This document shows positions 9,966 to 18,984 of a DNA stretch of 33,107 nucleotides, in pieces. Both the position numbers and the translations under genes were made by a program. The notes below the pieces were generated by a model. The model ran no database searches. It was not told the DNA's origin and saw nothing but the letters and a program-made list of their open reading frames with translations. Every line of letters begins with the position of its first letter. Position 1 is the first letter of the stretch. Location: NCBI GenBank assembly GCA_032718475.1, contig JAUCBJ010004114.1:1-33107 (forward strand), in the 5' to 3' direction. Source of the stretch: Nemertoderma westbladi (taxonomy: Eukaryota > Xenacoelomorpha > Nemertodermatida > Nemertodermatidae).

Positions 9966-10600
9966 TAGCGAGGGGGGTGGGCAGAGAGTGTCCCGCAGGC
10001 GTCGGCGGATAATGTGCGGGCCGAGCTAGGTAAACCGCAACACCCGGCGACGGAGAGTAATAGGGGGATTGCGAGTATCCCCAGCGGCGTGCGATCGAGC
10101 AGAGAGAGGCAGGTTGACGTCGCGAGAGGGCGGACAAAGCGTCGAGCCCGATCAGAAGAGGAAAGAAGAACAGTGGAGTTTAACCGGGAGATGGACGAGA
10201 GATCTCACGAGCGGGAATACTGCACTGAAAAGCGGAAGAGAAGAAGAGAAAAGAAGAAGAGAAGATAGTAGAAAAGGTGTCGCCGCAAACGATAGGAGTG
10301 CGAGGACGGATAGCGGACCGTCGATAGTAGAGATGGAGTTACGGAGTCAGTGGGGTCGAACTTCGGGAGATTGCCGTCGCCCCGGAGAAACGCACCACAC
10401 GCCAAGAGAGGGGTACAGGACGTACCGATACAAAGTCGAGAACAGGAGAGGGGATCGAAGAGAAGCTTCCCGACGGGATATAGCTGCCGATCGAGAGTGC
10501 GGTAGTCGCGGCGAGATTTGAGATTCGCGAAGATTAAACTTCGGTTCGAAAGGGCACTTGCAGACAGCAGGACATACTGTAGGCCTTACTGCACATTAGG
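9966..10600 (+). pseudogene. Degenerate gag tail, Arg/Glu-rich
   Basis: Protein-like stretches appear in more than one frame, including a highly charged run at about 10130-10268 (RRARSEEERRTVEF and following Lys/Arg repeats). None continues far and several stops intervene. No aspartic-protease D[ST]G motif or zinc knuckle is visible. It is probably the eroded continuation of gag. The element's protease and RT N-terminus are missing beyond this point, where the fold-back element region starts. Confidence 0.35.
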
Positions 10601-10767
10601 GCGGTGCGTTTATTACTTTTTTTCGATTTCATTGTTCTACCGGTGCACAAAAGTTGCCAAATGGTAAAAAAATAAGGCAAAAAAAATTTCATTAAATTTC
10701 GTCTATATCTTCACGGATCCCAAGAGGGTTGAAATTTTGAGCCATCACGATTCACCATAATGAAATT
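10601..10767. other. Left flank of the fold-back element, origin unclear
   Basis: A non-coding, A/T-rich stretch begins near GGGCGGTGCGTTTATTAC. It may be the outer end of the fold-back element whose right counterpart was lost, since its composition resembles the arm that follows. No matching inverted copy is found beyond 14913. Confidence 0.3.
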
Positions 10768-11669
10768 TATAACAATATAACACATTGATGAAAGATCAAT
10801 GACTCAAAAAAGAACTTCCTGCATGCATCAAATGTCATCAAATGGGTCCAAACTTAGTTAGATACCAAAATTTTAATTTTTGGATTAAGGGAAGTAGTGC
10901 CACAGGCACATGACCAGAACCTACTCTTTGGCGCAAGTGATGATTATTCTCAATTTGGGTGATGGACAACTTTTAGTTCTCCTACGGCATTAATATTATG
11001 CTCATTAGAACCGCAATGACCGATTTAGTGGGGGTAGACACCATCAAAACAAGCATAGAGCGAATAGTTCTTAAGATATTACAGAAAATGTTAAGTACCC
11101 CTGCAAACCACCAACGTTAATCTAACGTTGGGTTTATGTTAGACATTCGTTAAAAAATGATAGTTAGAATTTAACCATAAACCTACGTTAAAATACGTTA
11201 GAATTCTGTCAATTTTTAACGTTAATTTTTTACAGTAATTATACGTCAAAAATTTACAAATATCGGACATTTCCAAATTTTTTAACGTTGATTTAACGTT
11301 AATTTTTAACGTTCATTATTAACGTTAATTTAGCATTAAAATACATCAGATTTTAACGATGATTAGTGAATCACTTAACTGATTCATCAATGGATAACAT
11401 GTCTAGCTGACCATCCGCTGACTTTGTTCATTTCTTATTTTGTTAAATTTTTATGATACTTGTGTAACTTTTTAAATATTATTTTTAAATATTTGCCTTA
11501 CTAGTCAGCATCTGTGTACCAGTACCAAGCGTACAGTATAAAAGTACAGTAAGTAAGCGTACGGTAGAAAAAGGGTGGAAAGAAGGATCTAGAAGATGCT
11601 AGTGGGGCTGCAGCCGATAGCGAAGATGAATGAATATTATATATCGATAAAAACTTGGCCCTAATTACT

Positions 11670-12215
11670 TTTCGGTTAACTTTATGAAAGTGGATGTACG
11701 TTTCAGTTAACTTTATGAAAGTGGATGTACGTTTCGGTTAACTTTATGAAAGTGGATGTACGTTTCGGTTAACTTTATGAAACTGGATGTACGTTTCGGT
11801 TAACTTTATGATAGTGGATGTACATTTCGGTTAACTTTATGAAACTGGATGTACGTTTCGGTTAACTTTATGAAACTGGATGTACGTTTCGGTTAACTTT
11901 ATTAAACTGGATGTACGTTTCGGTTAACTTTATGAAAGTGGATGTACATTTCGGTTAACTTTATGAAAGTGGATGTACGTTTCGGTTAACTTTATGAAAC
12001 TGGATGTACGTTTCGGTTAACTTTATGAAACTGGATGTACGTTTCGGTTAACTTTATGAAACTGGATGTACGTTTCGGTTAACTTTATGAAAGTGGATGT
12101 ACGTTTCGGTTAACTTTATGAAACTGGATGTACGTTTCGGTTAACTTTATGAAACTGGATGTACGTTTCGGTTAACTTTATGAAACTGGATGTACGTTTC
12201 GGTTAACTTTATGAA
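11670..12215. repeat. 31-bp minisatellite, about 17.6 copies
   Basis: The unit is GTTTCGGTTAACTTTATGAA plus AGTGGATGTAC, with period 31. Copies differ mainly at one base (AAAGTGG or AAACTGG), plus a few singletons. Each unit contains the palindrome GTTAAC and a GAAAC...GTTTC pair that could form a small hairpin. No coding potential. Confidence 0.93.
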
Positions 12216-12239
12216 ACGGATGAGTCCGGTAGCAACCTA

Positions 12240-12715
12240 CGGGTCTCTGAACTATAGATCTAAGCCTCCCATTGATAAATGAAAATTCCACAAATTTCTA
12301 ATTCCGAATTCCAAAAATTCCACATTTCCAAAGCCTACTTTATAGTGTTATAGAAATTAAATTCAGAATTTCATACAAGAAAAAATCATACATAATTATT
12401 GATTTTTTCATTGATCAATTACACGAGATTATGAATTTAAGCTTATGGTTTTAACACTTGAATTTGTTCAAAATTACATTTCACTGTATGTAACTGGCAA
12501 TTTGAAAATCTATCGTAATGTGATAATAACGTGTATTATTAATATTATATCTAATACATAATTATTATATGTATTATTGATTAATCATACGTAATGTGTT
12601 AATTGTGAGATAATACAATATAATTTTGTCAATATTAAGTGGCAAAGTTGTCTTCGGCCGTTAGGCCAGGGAAAACATTACTCACAAAGTCTGACGACTT
12701 GTTTCCAGATAAGGG
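12240..12715. other. AT-rich non-coding spacer inside the nested transposon
   Basis: Mostly AT-rich sequence with runs of ATAATTATTAT. No ORF, RNA gene or repeat is recognised. Confidence 0.4.
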
Positions 12716-12939
12716 GGCGTTCATAAAGTATGTCACGCACTAGGGGGAGGGGGGGGGGGGTAGAGCTTTCGTGACATTTTGTGACAGGTGGGAGGGGGGT
12801 GTCGACCTTTGTGACGGTCACGGCGATGCATGCAATTAAATAAATTTACGAAAAGGGGTTTTTTGTGACAGAAGGGGGGGGGGGGGGGGGGGGGGGGTCA
12901 AAAAAATGGAAAATTTGCGTGACATACTTTATGAACGCC
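12716..12939. mobile_element. 224-bp MITE with 24-bp perfect terminal inverted repeats
   Basis: 12716-12739 and 12916-12939 are perfect 24-bp inverted repeats, outer ends GGCGTTCATAAAGTATGTCA. The interior holds repeated GTGACA words and two long G-runs (12749-12760 and 12874-12897). No ORF. The structure fits a small non-autonomous DNA transposon. I could not define a target-site duplication or name the superfamily. Confidence 0.8.
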
Positions 12940-12944
12940 ACCTA

Positions 12945-13150
12945 ATTCCACCATATATTTATTCACCAGAGGATACTCCAGTACCCATTAAAGGACGCCC
13001 TTGAGAAATGCGCCCTAGCTCGTCCCTTTAAAGCGTTCGTCCTGAAACGAAAACTCTCCCGACCCCTTTGCGGGGATCGAACCCATGACCTCTGGAGAGA
13101 TGTTAATTAAAGGCAAAGGATTAACACTACACAAACTACAAGGACGGGAA
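12945..13150 (-). mobile_element. Probable tRNA-derived SINE
   Basis: On the minus strand a B-box (GGTTCGATCCC, complement of 13073-13083) follows an A-box-like stretch near 13118-13133 at tRNA-like distance. A non-tRNA body continues downstream to about 12945 (CAAAGGGGTCGGGAGAG and following). The layout is that of a SINE with a tRNA head. It abuts the MITE. Confidence 0.45.
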
Positions 13151-13740
13151 GAACATAAAAAATGTTAGATTTTTGCTTGATCAAATGTGGCGTCGAATGC
13201 TGGACATTGACATTGACATATAGATTATCTATCATTACTAATATCAATATTAATTATAACAACACATTTTGATGCTAACAAATACTATAGTATTTGTAAT
13301 TTCTCTGAATGCTATTTTTAATGCAACTACGGCGACAATAAACCAAGAGGGATTCGAGCTGAGTTTCAGCAGAGTAAATGCAATACAAAAGACCGCAACT
13401 ACTTAAATTTATGCAAAAAAAACCGTAAGTCAACAAGACTTGCGGTTTTTTATCATTAGAATTTAATGAGGATTTCACATCTGGAAATGGCTTGGCGAGA
13501 TCTGTTGTATGCATTTTCAATAATTACTAGAAGTAGCTCCGATGAGAGAAAGCTTTTAATTTAAATGATGTTATTAATTCCATTAGTCATCTGAGGTCAA
13601 CCCACCCTACCCTAACTGTTTAATATGATACTGCCTTCTTAGGTTGTTTCGAGTTATCACTGTCTACCGGTCTGACCGTCAAGATGTAAATTTAGACAGA
13701 GCCAGATAAGATAATAGCAATTGTTTGGAATATGTGATTA
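13151..13740. other. Non-coding part of the nested transposon with two short palindromes
   Basis: No gene is recognised. There is a perfect 20-bp palindrome at 13278-13297, centred on CTATAG. At 13417-13451 a 14-bp stem (one G-U pair) with a 5-nt loop is framed by an A-run and a T-run, shaped like an intrinsic terminator. An 81-codon minus-strand frame across it resembles nothing known to me. Confidence 0.4.
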
Positions 13741-13802
13741 TTTGACGTTAATTAACGTTAAGGTAATTAAGCGTTAATTATTATAATTATGTTTTTATCA
13801 CT

Positions 13803-14036
13803 GTCAGTTGTTTGTAATTTTTTAACGTTAAATACAATATATTTTGACGATCCAAACTGATTGTCAGTAATATGTCATTTTTTAACGTTAAACATACAAT
13901 ATATTTTGACGATCCAAACTGATTGTCAGTAATATGTCATTTTTGAACGTTAGACATACAATATATTTTGACGATCCAAACTGATTGTCAGTAATATGTC
14001 ATTTTTTAACGTTAAACATACAATATATTTTGACGT
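13803..14036. repeat. 62-bp tandem repeat, about 3.8 copies, with AACGTT sites
   Basis: Direct units of about 62 bp carry GTCAGTAATATGTCATTTTT, TAACGTTAAACATACAATA and GACGATCCAAACTGATT. The first copy is the most diverged. The repeat multiplies the AACGTT site in the right subterminal region of the transposon. Confidence 0.85.
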
Positions 14037-14913
14037 TAATTTGCGTTAATTTTTAACGTTAAAAGGGCGGCCAAACTAACGTTATTTATATGTATTATTA
14101 ACGTTAATAATTAACGTTGGCATTGTCAGAAAATAACGTATATTAATGCATTATTAACGTTAAATTGTTTGCAGGGACGGCACAAGTCAACATTACTGCC
14201 TTGATGATTCATAGACAAATACACAAAAATGTTACTTCTAATTATCTTAAGGCATCAAAAATAGACACATCACTGCAACAAATTGATTTAGTGTATACAG
14301 AGACCTTCAAAATTAAAGAGTAGTGATTAATTCACTATAGTTTTTGTACAAAATGTGTGGAATGGGTCAACTCAATATCAAGTAGTAATTGGTGGATATA
14401 GTCTTGACATTTTGTAAAATAACTCAAAAACTAATGACTCTACTCTTATTTTGAAGGTGTCATCACCCATTATTTCGATCATTTCTGTGATGTGTCTATT
14501 CTTGATTCCTTGAGATAATTCAATATATCATTTATAGTGTATTTGTCCATATCACATCAAGGCGGTAATGTAGACTTGTGCCGTACTTCACATTTTCTGC
14601 GATATCTCAAGAACTATTCGCTCTACGTTTGTTTTGAAGGTGTCTACCCCCACTAAATCGGACATTGCGGTTCTAATGAGCATAATATGAATGCAGTAGG
14701 AGAAATCAAAGTTGGCCATCGCGAAAATTGAGAATAATCATCACTTGCACCAAATGGTAGGTTCTGGCCATGTGCCTGTGGCACTAGTTCCCTTGACCCA
14801 AAAATTAAAATTTTGGTATCTAACTAAGTTTGAACCCATTTGATGACATTTGATGCATGCAGGAAGTTCCTTTTTGAGTCAGTGATCTTTCATCAATGTG
14901 TTATATTGTTATA

Positions 14914-15687
14914 TATAACGGCATATAACCGGCACTCAGAGCGTCACATGCAGGCGAGGAGACGTAGAGGATATAAAATGTAGATAGAGTAGAGGGAGTA
15001 GATGTAGAGGAAGAGGGTATGTATTACCGTTAGCTAGAGGAGTTAGTATGGGTAGTAAGAGGGTACGTAGTACCGTTAGCTAGAGGAGTTAGTAGGGGTA
15101 GTAAGAGGGTACGTAGTGCCGTTAGCTAGAGGAGTTAGTAGAGGTAGTAAGAGGGTACGTAGTGCCGTTAGTTAGAAAGTTAGTAGAGTCAGCAGAGGTA
15201 GAGAGTCAGTAGAGTTGGCAGAAGTAGAAAGTTAGAGAGTTGGAGAGTTAGTAGAGAGTAAATGGAGTTAGCAGAGTTAGTAGAGCTAGTGGAGTAGACT
15301 TAGTAGAGAGTTAGTAGCGGAGTTAGAGTTAGTAGTAGAAGTTAGAGAGTCAGTAGAGTTAGAGAGCTAGGGAGTTAGCAGAGCTAGTGGAGTAGAATTA
15401 GTAGAGCTAATCAGTAGAGTTAGAGAGCTAGGAAGTTAGCAGAGCTTAGTAGAGCTAATCAGTAGAGTTAGAGAGCTAGGGAGTTAGTAGAGCTAGTGGA
15501 GTAGAGTTAGTAGAGCTAATCAGTAGAGTTAGAGAGCTAGGGAGTTAGTAGACCTAGTGGAGTAGAGTTAGTAGAGCCATCTAGCAGAGTTAGTAGAGCT
15601 AGTGGGGTTAGTAGAGTTAGCAGTAAGACAGTAGAGACCATAGAAGTAGTAGCTAGAAAGGGTAGATAGGGTAATAGCACAGAATAG
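14914..15687 (+). repeat. GTTAG-rich minisatellite region of the retroelement (3' cassette, copy 0)
   Basis: From about 14990 the sequence is a purine-rich repeat of GTTAGTAGAG-type words. At 15015-15170 units of about 46 bp hold GGGTACGTAGTACCGTTAG, whose GGTAC-GTA-GTACC is a small inverted repeat. The same repeat type precedes ORF3 at 20270-20640 and 22714-22860, which ties this region to the retroelement's 3' cassette. Confidence 0.8.
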
Positions 15688-15908
15688 GGGCAAATATCAG
15701 GATCACCTCCGAACTACAGAAGGGCCTTCTAGGTGGCTTTCGGAGGTCTGGTAGACCATCCGGGGCTGGAGGGCGAGTCGGTGTAATACAACAGCCGGCA
15801 TCCAGTAGACAGGGAGGTGGATACACAAGAGAGCTGGGAGAAGTTGGAAGCGGATAGACTGGAGGGGAAGCGACTGGAAGAAGTCGCCAGGCGAGAAAGG
15901 CAGAGAGA
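15688..15908 (+). pseudogene. ORF3 fragment (copy 0)
   Basis: This stretch is clearly homologous in DNA to 24266-24470 of the full ORF3 (shared words such as GGTCTGGTAGACCA, GGGCGAGTCGGTGTA, GAAGCGACTGGAAGAAGTCG). It covers roughly residues 320-390 of the full protein, counted from its ATG. Small indels and stops break the frame, so it is a remnant. Both the exonuclease-like part and the zinc knuckles are gone. Its position between the GTTAG repeat and the conserved 3' region matches the layout of the two larger copies downstream. Confidence 0.8.
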
Positions 15909-16039
15909 GAGTAGTGGGTAGTAGGAATGAAGCGCATTATGTAGACGAGCATATAATACATAATATAATAATTATAATTATAATATTATAAAAAATTATA
16001 TAATAACTCGTATATATATTATACAGTATGTACCGTAGT
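15909..16039. other. AT-rich spacer
   Basis: Runs of ATAATTATAATTATA, with nothing recognised. Confidence 0.4.
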
Positions 16040-16690
16040 CAAGCACAACCTTTTCCAATTAGCTACTGGGACTGGGGACTAATTGACTAGGGTGACAGGA
16101 CGGGACTTAGATGGCTTCCACCAACATGATGTACACATGTGTGGGACCCGAAAAGTGTGTGGTCATTGAACAACAGGGCGGAGTTCAGGATTTACTGTGA
16201 AAGCTCGTATCCTCCGGGATAAGAATCGTGCGGATGGGCACTACCGGGATAAGAGTAGGAGGGGCACTTGGTGGGACCACAGGCATGGAGAGCGAGGAGT
16301 ACGAGAGGAGTATGAGAGGAATGTGAGAAGAGTATGGGAGGAGAACGTAAGAGAGATAGCGAGAGGTGGTGTGGAGATAGTATGGAGAGAGTGTGGGCGC
16401 AATTCAAGTGTGGGGGGGAGAAGTGAGAGGAAGAGTGTGGGACGAGGAGGTCCGAGAGTATGCGAGAGTTAGGGTGAGAGTCGAGGAGAGTTAGGGCGAA
16501 AGTGTTGGGGAAACAAAAGTTGTGTGAGAGAAGCGCACGATCGGCCCGACACGGGACGCCAGACAAACGGGGTAGCATTATCATACCCATAGGGAGCGGC
16601 CTGGAAAGCCGGCTCCGAGAGAAAATAGTTCCACCCCACACCCGATAATAGATCGAGTTTCTCGCGGAATTAAAGCGCACTTTGAGGTTG
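16040..16690 (+). other. Conserved 3' non-coding region (copy 0)
   Basis: The stretch from CAATTAGCTACTGGGACTGG to GTTGATGCTATC is shared with 22215-22700 and 26030-26525. It includes CGCAATTCAAGTGTGGGG with a G-run of variable length (7, 14 and 11 in the three copies), and CATACCCATAGGGAGCGGCC. Short open frames here lie on both strands and are not conserved as proteins. Confidence 0.75.
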
Positions 16691-16728
16691 ATGCTATCTT
16701 CTCACCGGGAAGATAGCATGGGGGGGAG
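16691..16728 (+). promoter_or_regulatory. Pre-PPT hairpin and polypurine tract
   Basis: 16691-16719 forms an 11-bp perfect stem (ATGCTATCTTC / GAAGATAGCAT) with loop TCACCGG. It is followed at once by a polypurine run (GGGGGGGAG) that ends at the LTR. The polypurine tract should prime plus-strand DNA synthesis. The hairpin recurs in the same place at 22696-22719, 26522-26541 (truncated) and 33064-33088 (minus strand). Confidence 0.8.
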
Positions 16729-17296
16729 TGTGAGCAAATCAATTCCGCCTCACCAAACCCCATAAAGTGAGCCGTTAAGCAATATTGGGAACACGAGGTT
16801 GATTACCAATATCAACCTCGTGTCACCCAACAAAGTGGGAAGGAGAAAACACACACACACACGCACAATAAGGGTCAGGGGTTACGCCCCTGAAAGAGAG
16901 AGAATAGCAGGGGCAAAGGGAAGCACTTCAGGGAGGGTGAAAGGGCGACAACAGGGTTATTAGCCAATGGGGGGAAGGCACCGGCTGAGTAGTGATTATG
17001 TGGCCAACCGTGCAATATATATATTACCGGTAACCGTGTCATTCATTCAGTTCAGCTAGTCAGTGCAGTTAGGGTGGAGCGGGAACTTCTATCACTGTCC
17101 GCTACCGCCATCACATGTAATACTTTACCGGTATATCATTCAGCTATCTTCTGTGTCTATGTTCTATTTATTATTTATACATATGCCTATCAACAACATC
17201 GGGACTCTCATTGCAACAAACTCTTTTCATACACGGCGGGGACGCGTAAGATAGAAAACCCAAAAGGATAAATCGGGGTCGACCGATCCCGTCACA
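16729..17296 (+). repeat. LTR, subfamily B (568 bp)
   Basis: It starts TGTGAGC and ends CCCGTCACA, preceded by a polypurine tract, so it is a 3' LTR. It shares with LTR A the CACGAGGTTGAT hairpin, GCCAATGGGG, GGCGGGGACGCGTA and the terminal box, but is well diverged in the middle. Its 5'-end stem GTGAG/CTCAC replaces GTTAGC/GCTAAC of LTR A, a compensatory change. Its own 5' LTR is not found in the window. It abuts pol sequence directly at 17297. Confidence 0.88.
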
Positions 17297-18001
17297 CGTA
17301 CCATAAACATACCGGTCGACGAACCGAACACGGACAGGACATATTACTTGCCACTCCACGTGGCTTTAGATCCGAAGAAAGGTAAACTGCGGATGGTAGT
17401 GGATGCATTAAGAGACACAGTAAAGGGAAAGGAAGATAAGTACAGCACTAGAGCCGTCAATATGATTCGACGCGGCTTCTACGTAGACGATGGGATGGAG
17501 TCTGGAAACACGATTGAGGAGCTACTGGACACAGGGCGCAAGGTTCGCGACATCCTTAAAGGATCCGGCTTCAACCTGACCAAATTTCAATCCAGTTCGA
17601 AGGAATTTATCGAGGCGATAAGGGATGAGAGACCAGGATTGACCATGGATAATCCCACAACAGCCAAGCGGCAGGACATGGCGAACAAGAGAATAGAGTC
17701 TCAACAGAAGGCGCTGGGAATCGTGTGGAACAGAGAGATGGATGAACTGAAGTACCAGTTGAGTCAGGAGGGCGCAGATACCCACACAAAAAGGGGTTAT
17801 GTGTCATACACAGCAAGGATATACGATCCCCTAGGCCTAGCATCCCCACTACTAGTCACGGGGAAACAGATACTCAAGAGAGTATACAAGCTAAAGGACG
17901 AGTGGGACACAGAGGTCCCGGAAGAGATTAGAAAGCAGTGGTATAAGTGGACATGGGAACATACAGCATGCCACGAGTGTATTTCCCGGATGGGGACATG
18001 A
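17297..18001 (+). pseudogene. pol: BEL/Pao reverse transcriptase, motifs A and B deleted
   Basis: The frame begins without an ATG, directly after the LTR (CGT ACC ...), and is open to TGA at 17999. Visible parts are the Pao entry motif YYLPLHV, LRMVVDA (start of the fingers/palm), the catalytic motif C FYVDD (first Asp at 17486), FNLTKFQSSS, and the thumb/connection TKRGYVSYTARIYDPLGLAS, all typical of BEL/Pao. Between VVDA and ALRDT about 120 residues are missing, including motif A (first catalytic Asp) and motif B, so it cannot be an active polymerase. The deletion keeps the frame. RNase H follows in another frame, with the change near 17960-17998. The N-terminal pol (protease, early RT) is absent upstream because LTR B occupies that side. 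Confidence 0.88.
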
Positions 18002-18984
18002 CGAATCTGGACCTACACATGTTCTCCGATGCGTCGTTGGAGGCATACAGAGTGGCACTCTATTTAGTACAATGAGAGGGGGCTCACAAGCCCAGACTCG
18101 CCTTCAGCAAAGCGAAGTCAACGCCACCAGATTCAGCATCAGTTCCCAAACTAGAATTGACAGCTGCGGGACTAGGAGTTACGGCTACAGCCTACCTAAT
18201 GGACGCTATTCCCAACATAGTGGAGACGCACTACTGGACAGATTCCATGGTAGTGCTTGGTTGGCTACATAATGAAAGGACGAGATACCCTATATTCGTC
18301 GCGAATAGGGTGGACGAAATAAGGGCGACCACAGAACTGGAAAGGTGGCACTACTGCCCAACGGACGAGAACCCGGCGGACTTGTTATCGAGGGGCATGG
18401 TACGCCACACTTTCTTGAAGAAGGAAGTATTGTGGCAACACGGGCCACAGTTTCTGAGTGATAGGGAGGCCTGGCCGCCGATGAGAAAGGTGGACCCGGG
18501 CTTAGGAGAAGTAGTGTCAGAAGGAGAAGAGGGAGACTCAGAGGGAGAGGAGATATACTCCCAGATGGTGAGGGAGATAAGGGACGTGCAACCAAAACCA
18601 GGAGAACTGTGCGATAACCCGACGGATAAACTCCTTAACTACAGTTCTAGTTGGTACAAGACCAAGAAGTTAGTGGCATACTGGAGAGCCTTCCGGAATT
18701 TCCTCAGGGGAGTTGGTAGAGACGTGAAGATTAGAACGACAATAGACCTGGAAGGAGCGGCCAAAGCAGTAATCCGCTACGAGCAGAGGAAGAACTACAG
18801 CGACGAGGTGGAGAGCGTCGGTAAGCAACAGCATCTCCGGCGGGACAGCGAGCGGATCACGCTGTCACCACAACTTAATGACGACGGGATTCTAGTAATG
18901 AACTCTAGGGTGGGATACAACAACAGTATCGTCGTACCACCGAAGCCCATCATCATCCCCACAGGATCGCCAATAGTCCACTAG
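17985..18984 (+). pseudogene. pol: BEL/Pao RNase H and linker, one internal stop
   Basis: In a new frame relative to RT the protein reads through FSDAS (Asp at 18028), KLEL (Glu at 18154), WTDS (Asp at 18241) and NPADLLSRG, the Pao-type RNase H set that removes RNA from the RNA-DNA hybrid. A TGA at 18073-18075 interrupts it between the first two acidic residues. After RNase H comes an acidic spacer (EGEEGDSEGEE) and the linker with SSSWYKTKK that is usual before integrase. The frame ends in TAG at 18982-18984 and then continues in the same frame into integrase, so this stop also looks like a point mutation in a once continuous Pol. Confidence 0.85.

Larger units (their letters stand above)
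11099..14176. mobile_element. AACGTT-rich DNA transposon nested in the fold-back arm
   Basis: It begins CCCTGCAAAC and ends GTTTGCAGGG, a 10-bp terminal inverted repeat. The surrounding palindrome arm reads GTAC before it and ACGGCAC after it, and the intact opposite arm has GTACGGCAC, so the insertion appears to have duplicated 2 bp (AC). The two subterminal regions (11110-11350 and 13740-14165) are crowded with AACGTT/TTAACGTTAA words, which are likely transposase-binding sites. There is no transposase ORF, so it is non-autonomous. I cannot assign a superfamily. Confidence 0.65.
10768..14913. mobile_element. Fold-back (giant palindrome) element, interrupted by a nested transposon
   Basis: 10768-11098 is the inverted copy of about 14583-14913. 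The inversion continues inward: 14177 to about 14340 is an inverted copy of about 14400-14586. Without the nested insertion (11099-14176) this makes one palindrome of about 1.07 kb with arms of about 500 bp and a short centre near 14370. Arms are diverged but clearly matching (for example TGATGCATGCAGGAAG against its complement). There is no ORF, so it would be non-autonomous. It sits between gag and the 3' remnant of another family member. Confidence 0.7.

Noticed and set aside
12210-12262. Hammerhead ribozyme at the end of the minisatellite (GATGAGTCC followed by a hairpin)
   Set aside because: The CUGAUGA core is imperfect and no GAAA follows the stem in the required place.
15653-15961. 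Minus-strand 102-codon frame
   Set aside because: It lies antisense to a recognisable ORF3 remnant and an AT-rich spacer and resembles no protein.
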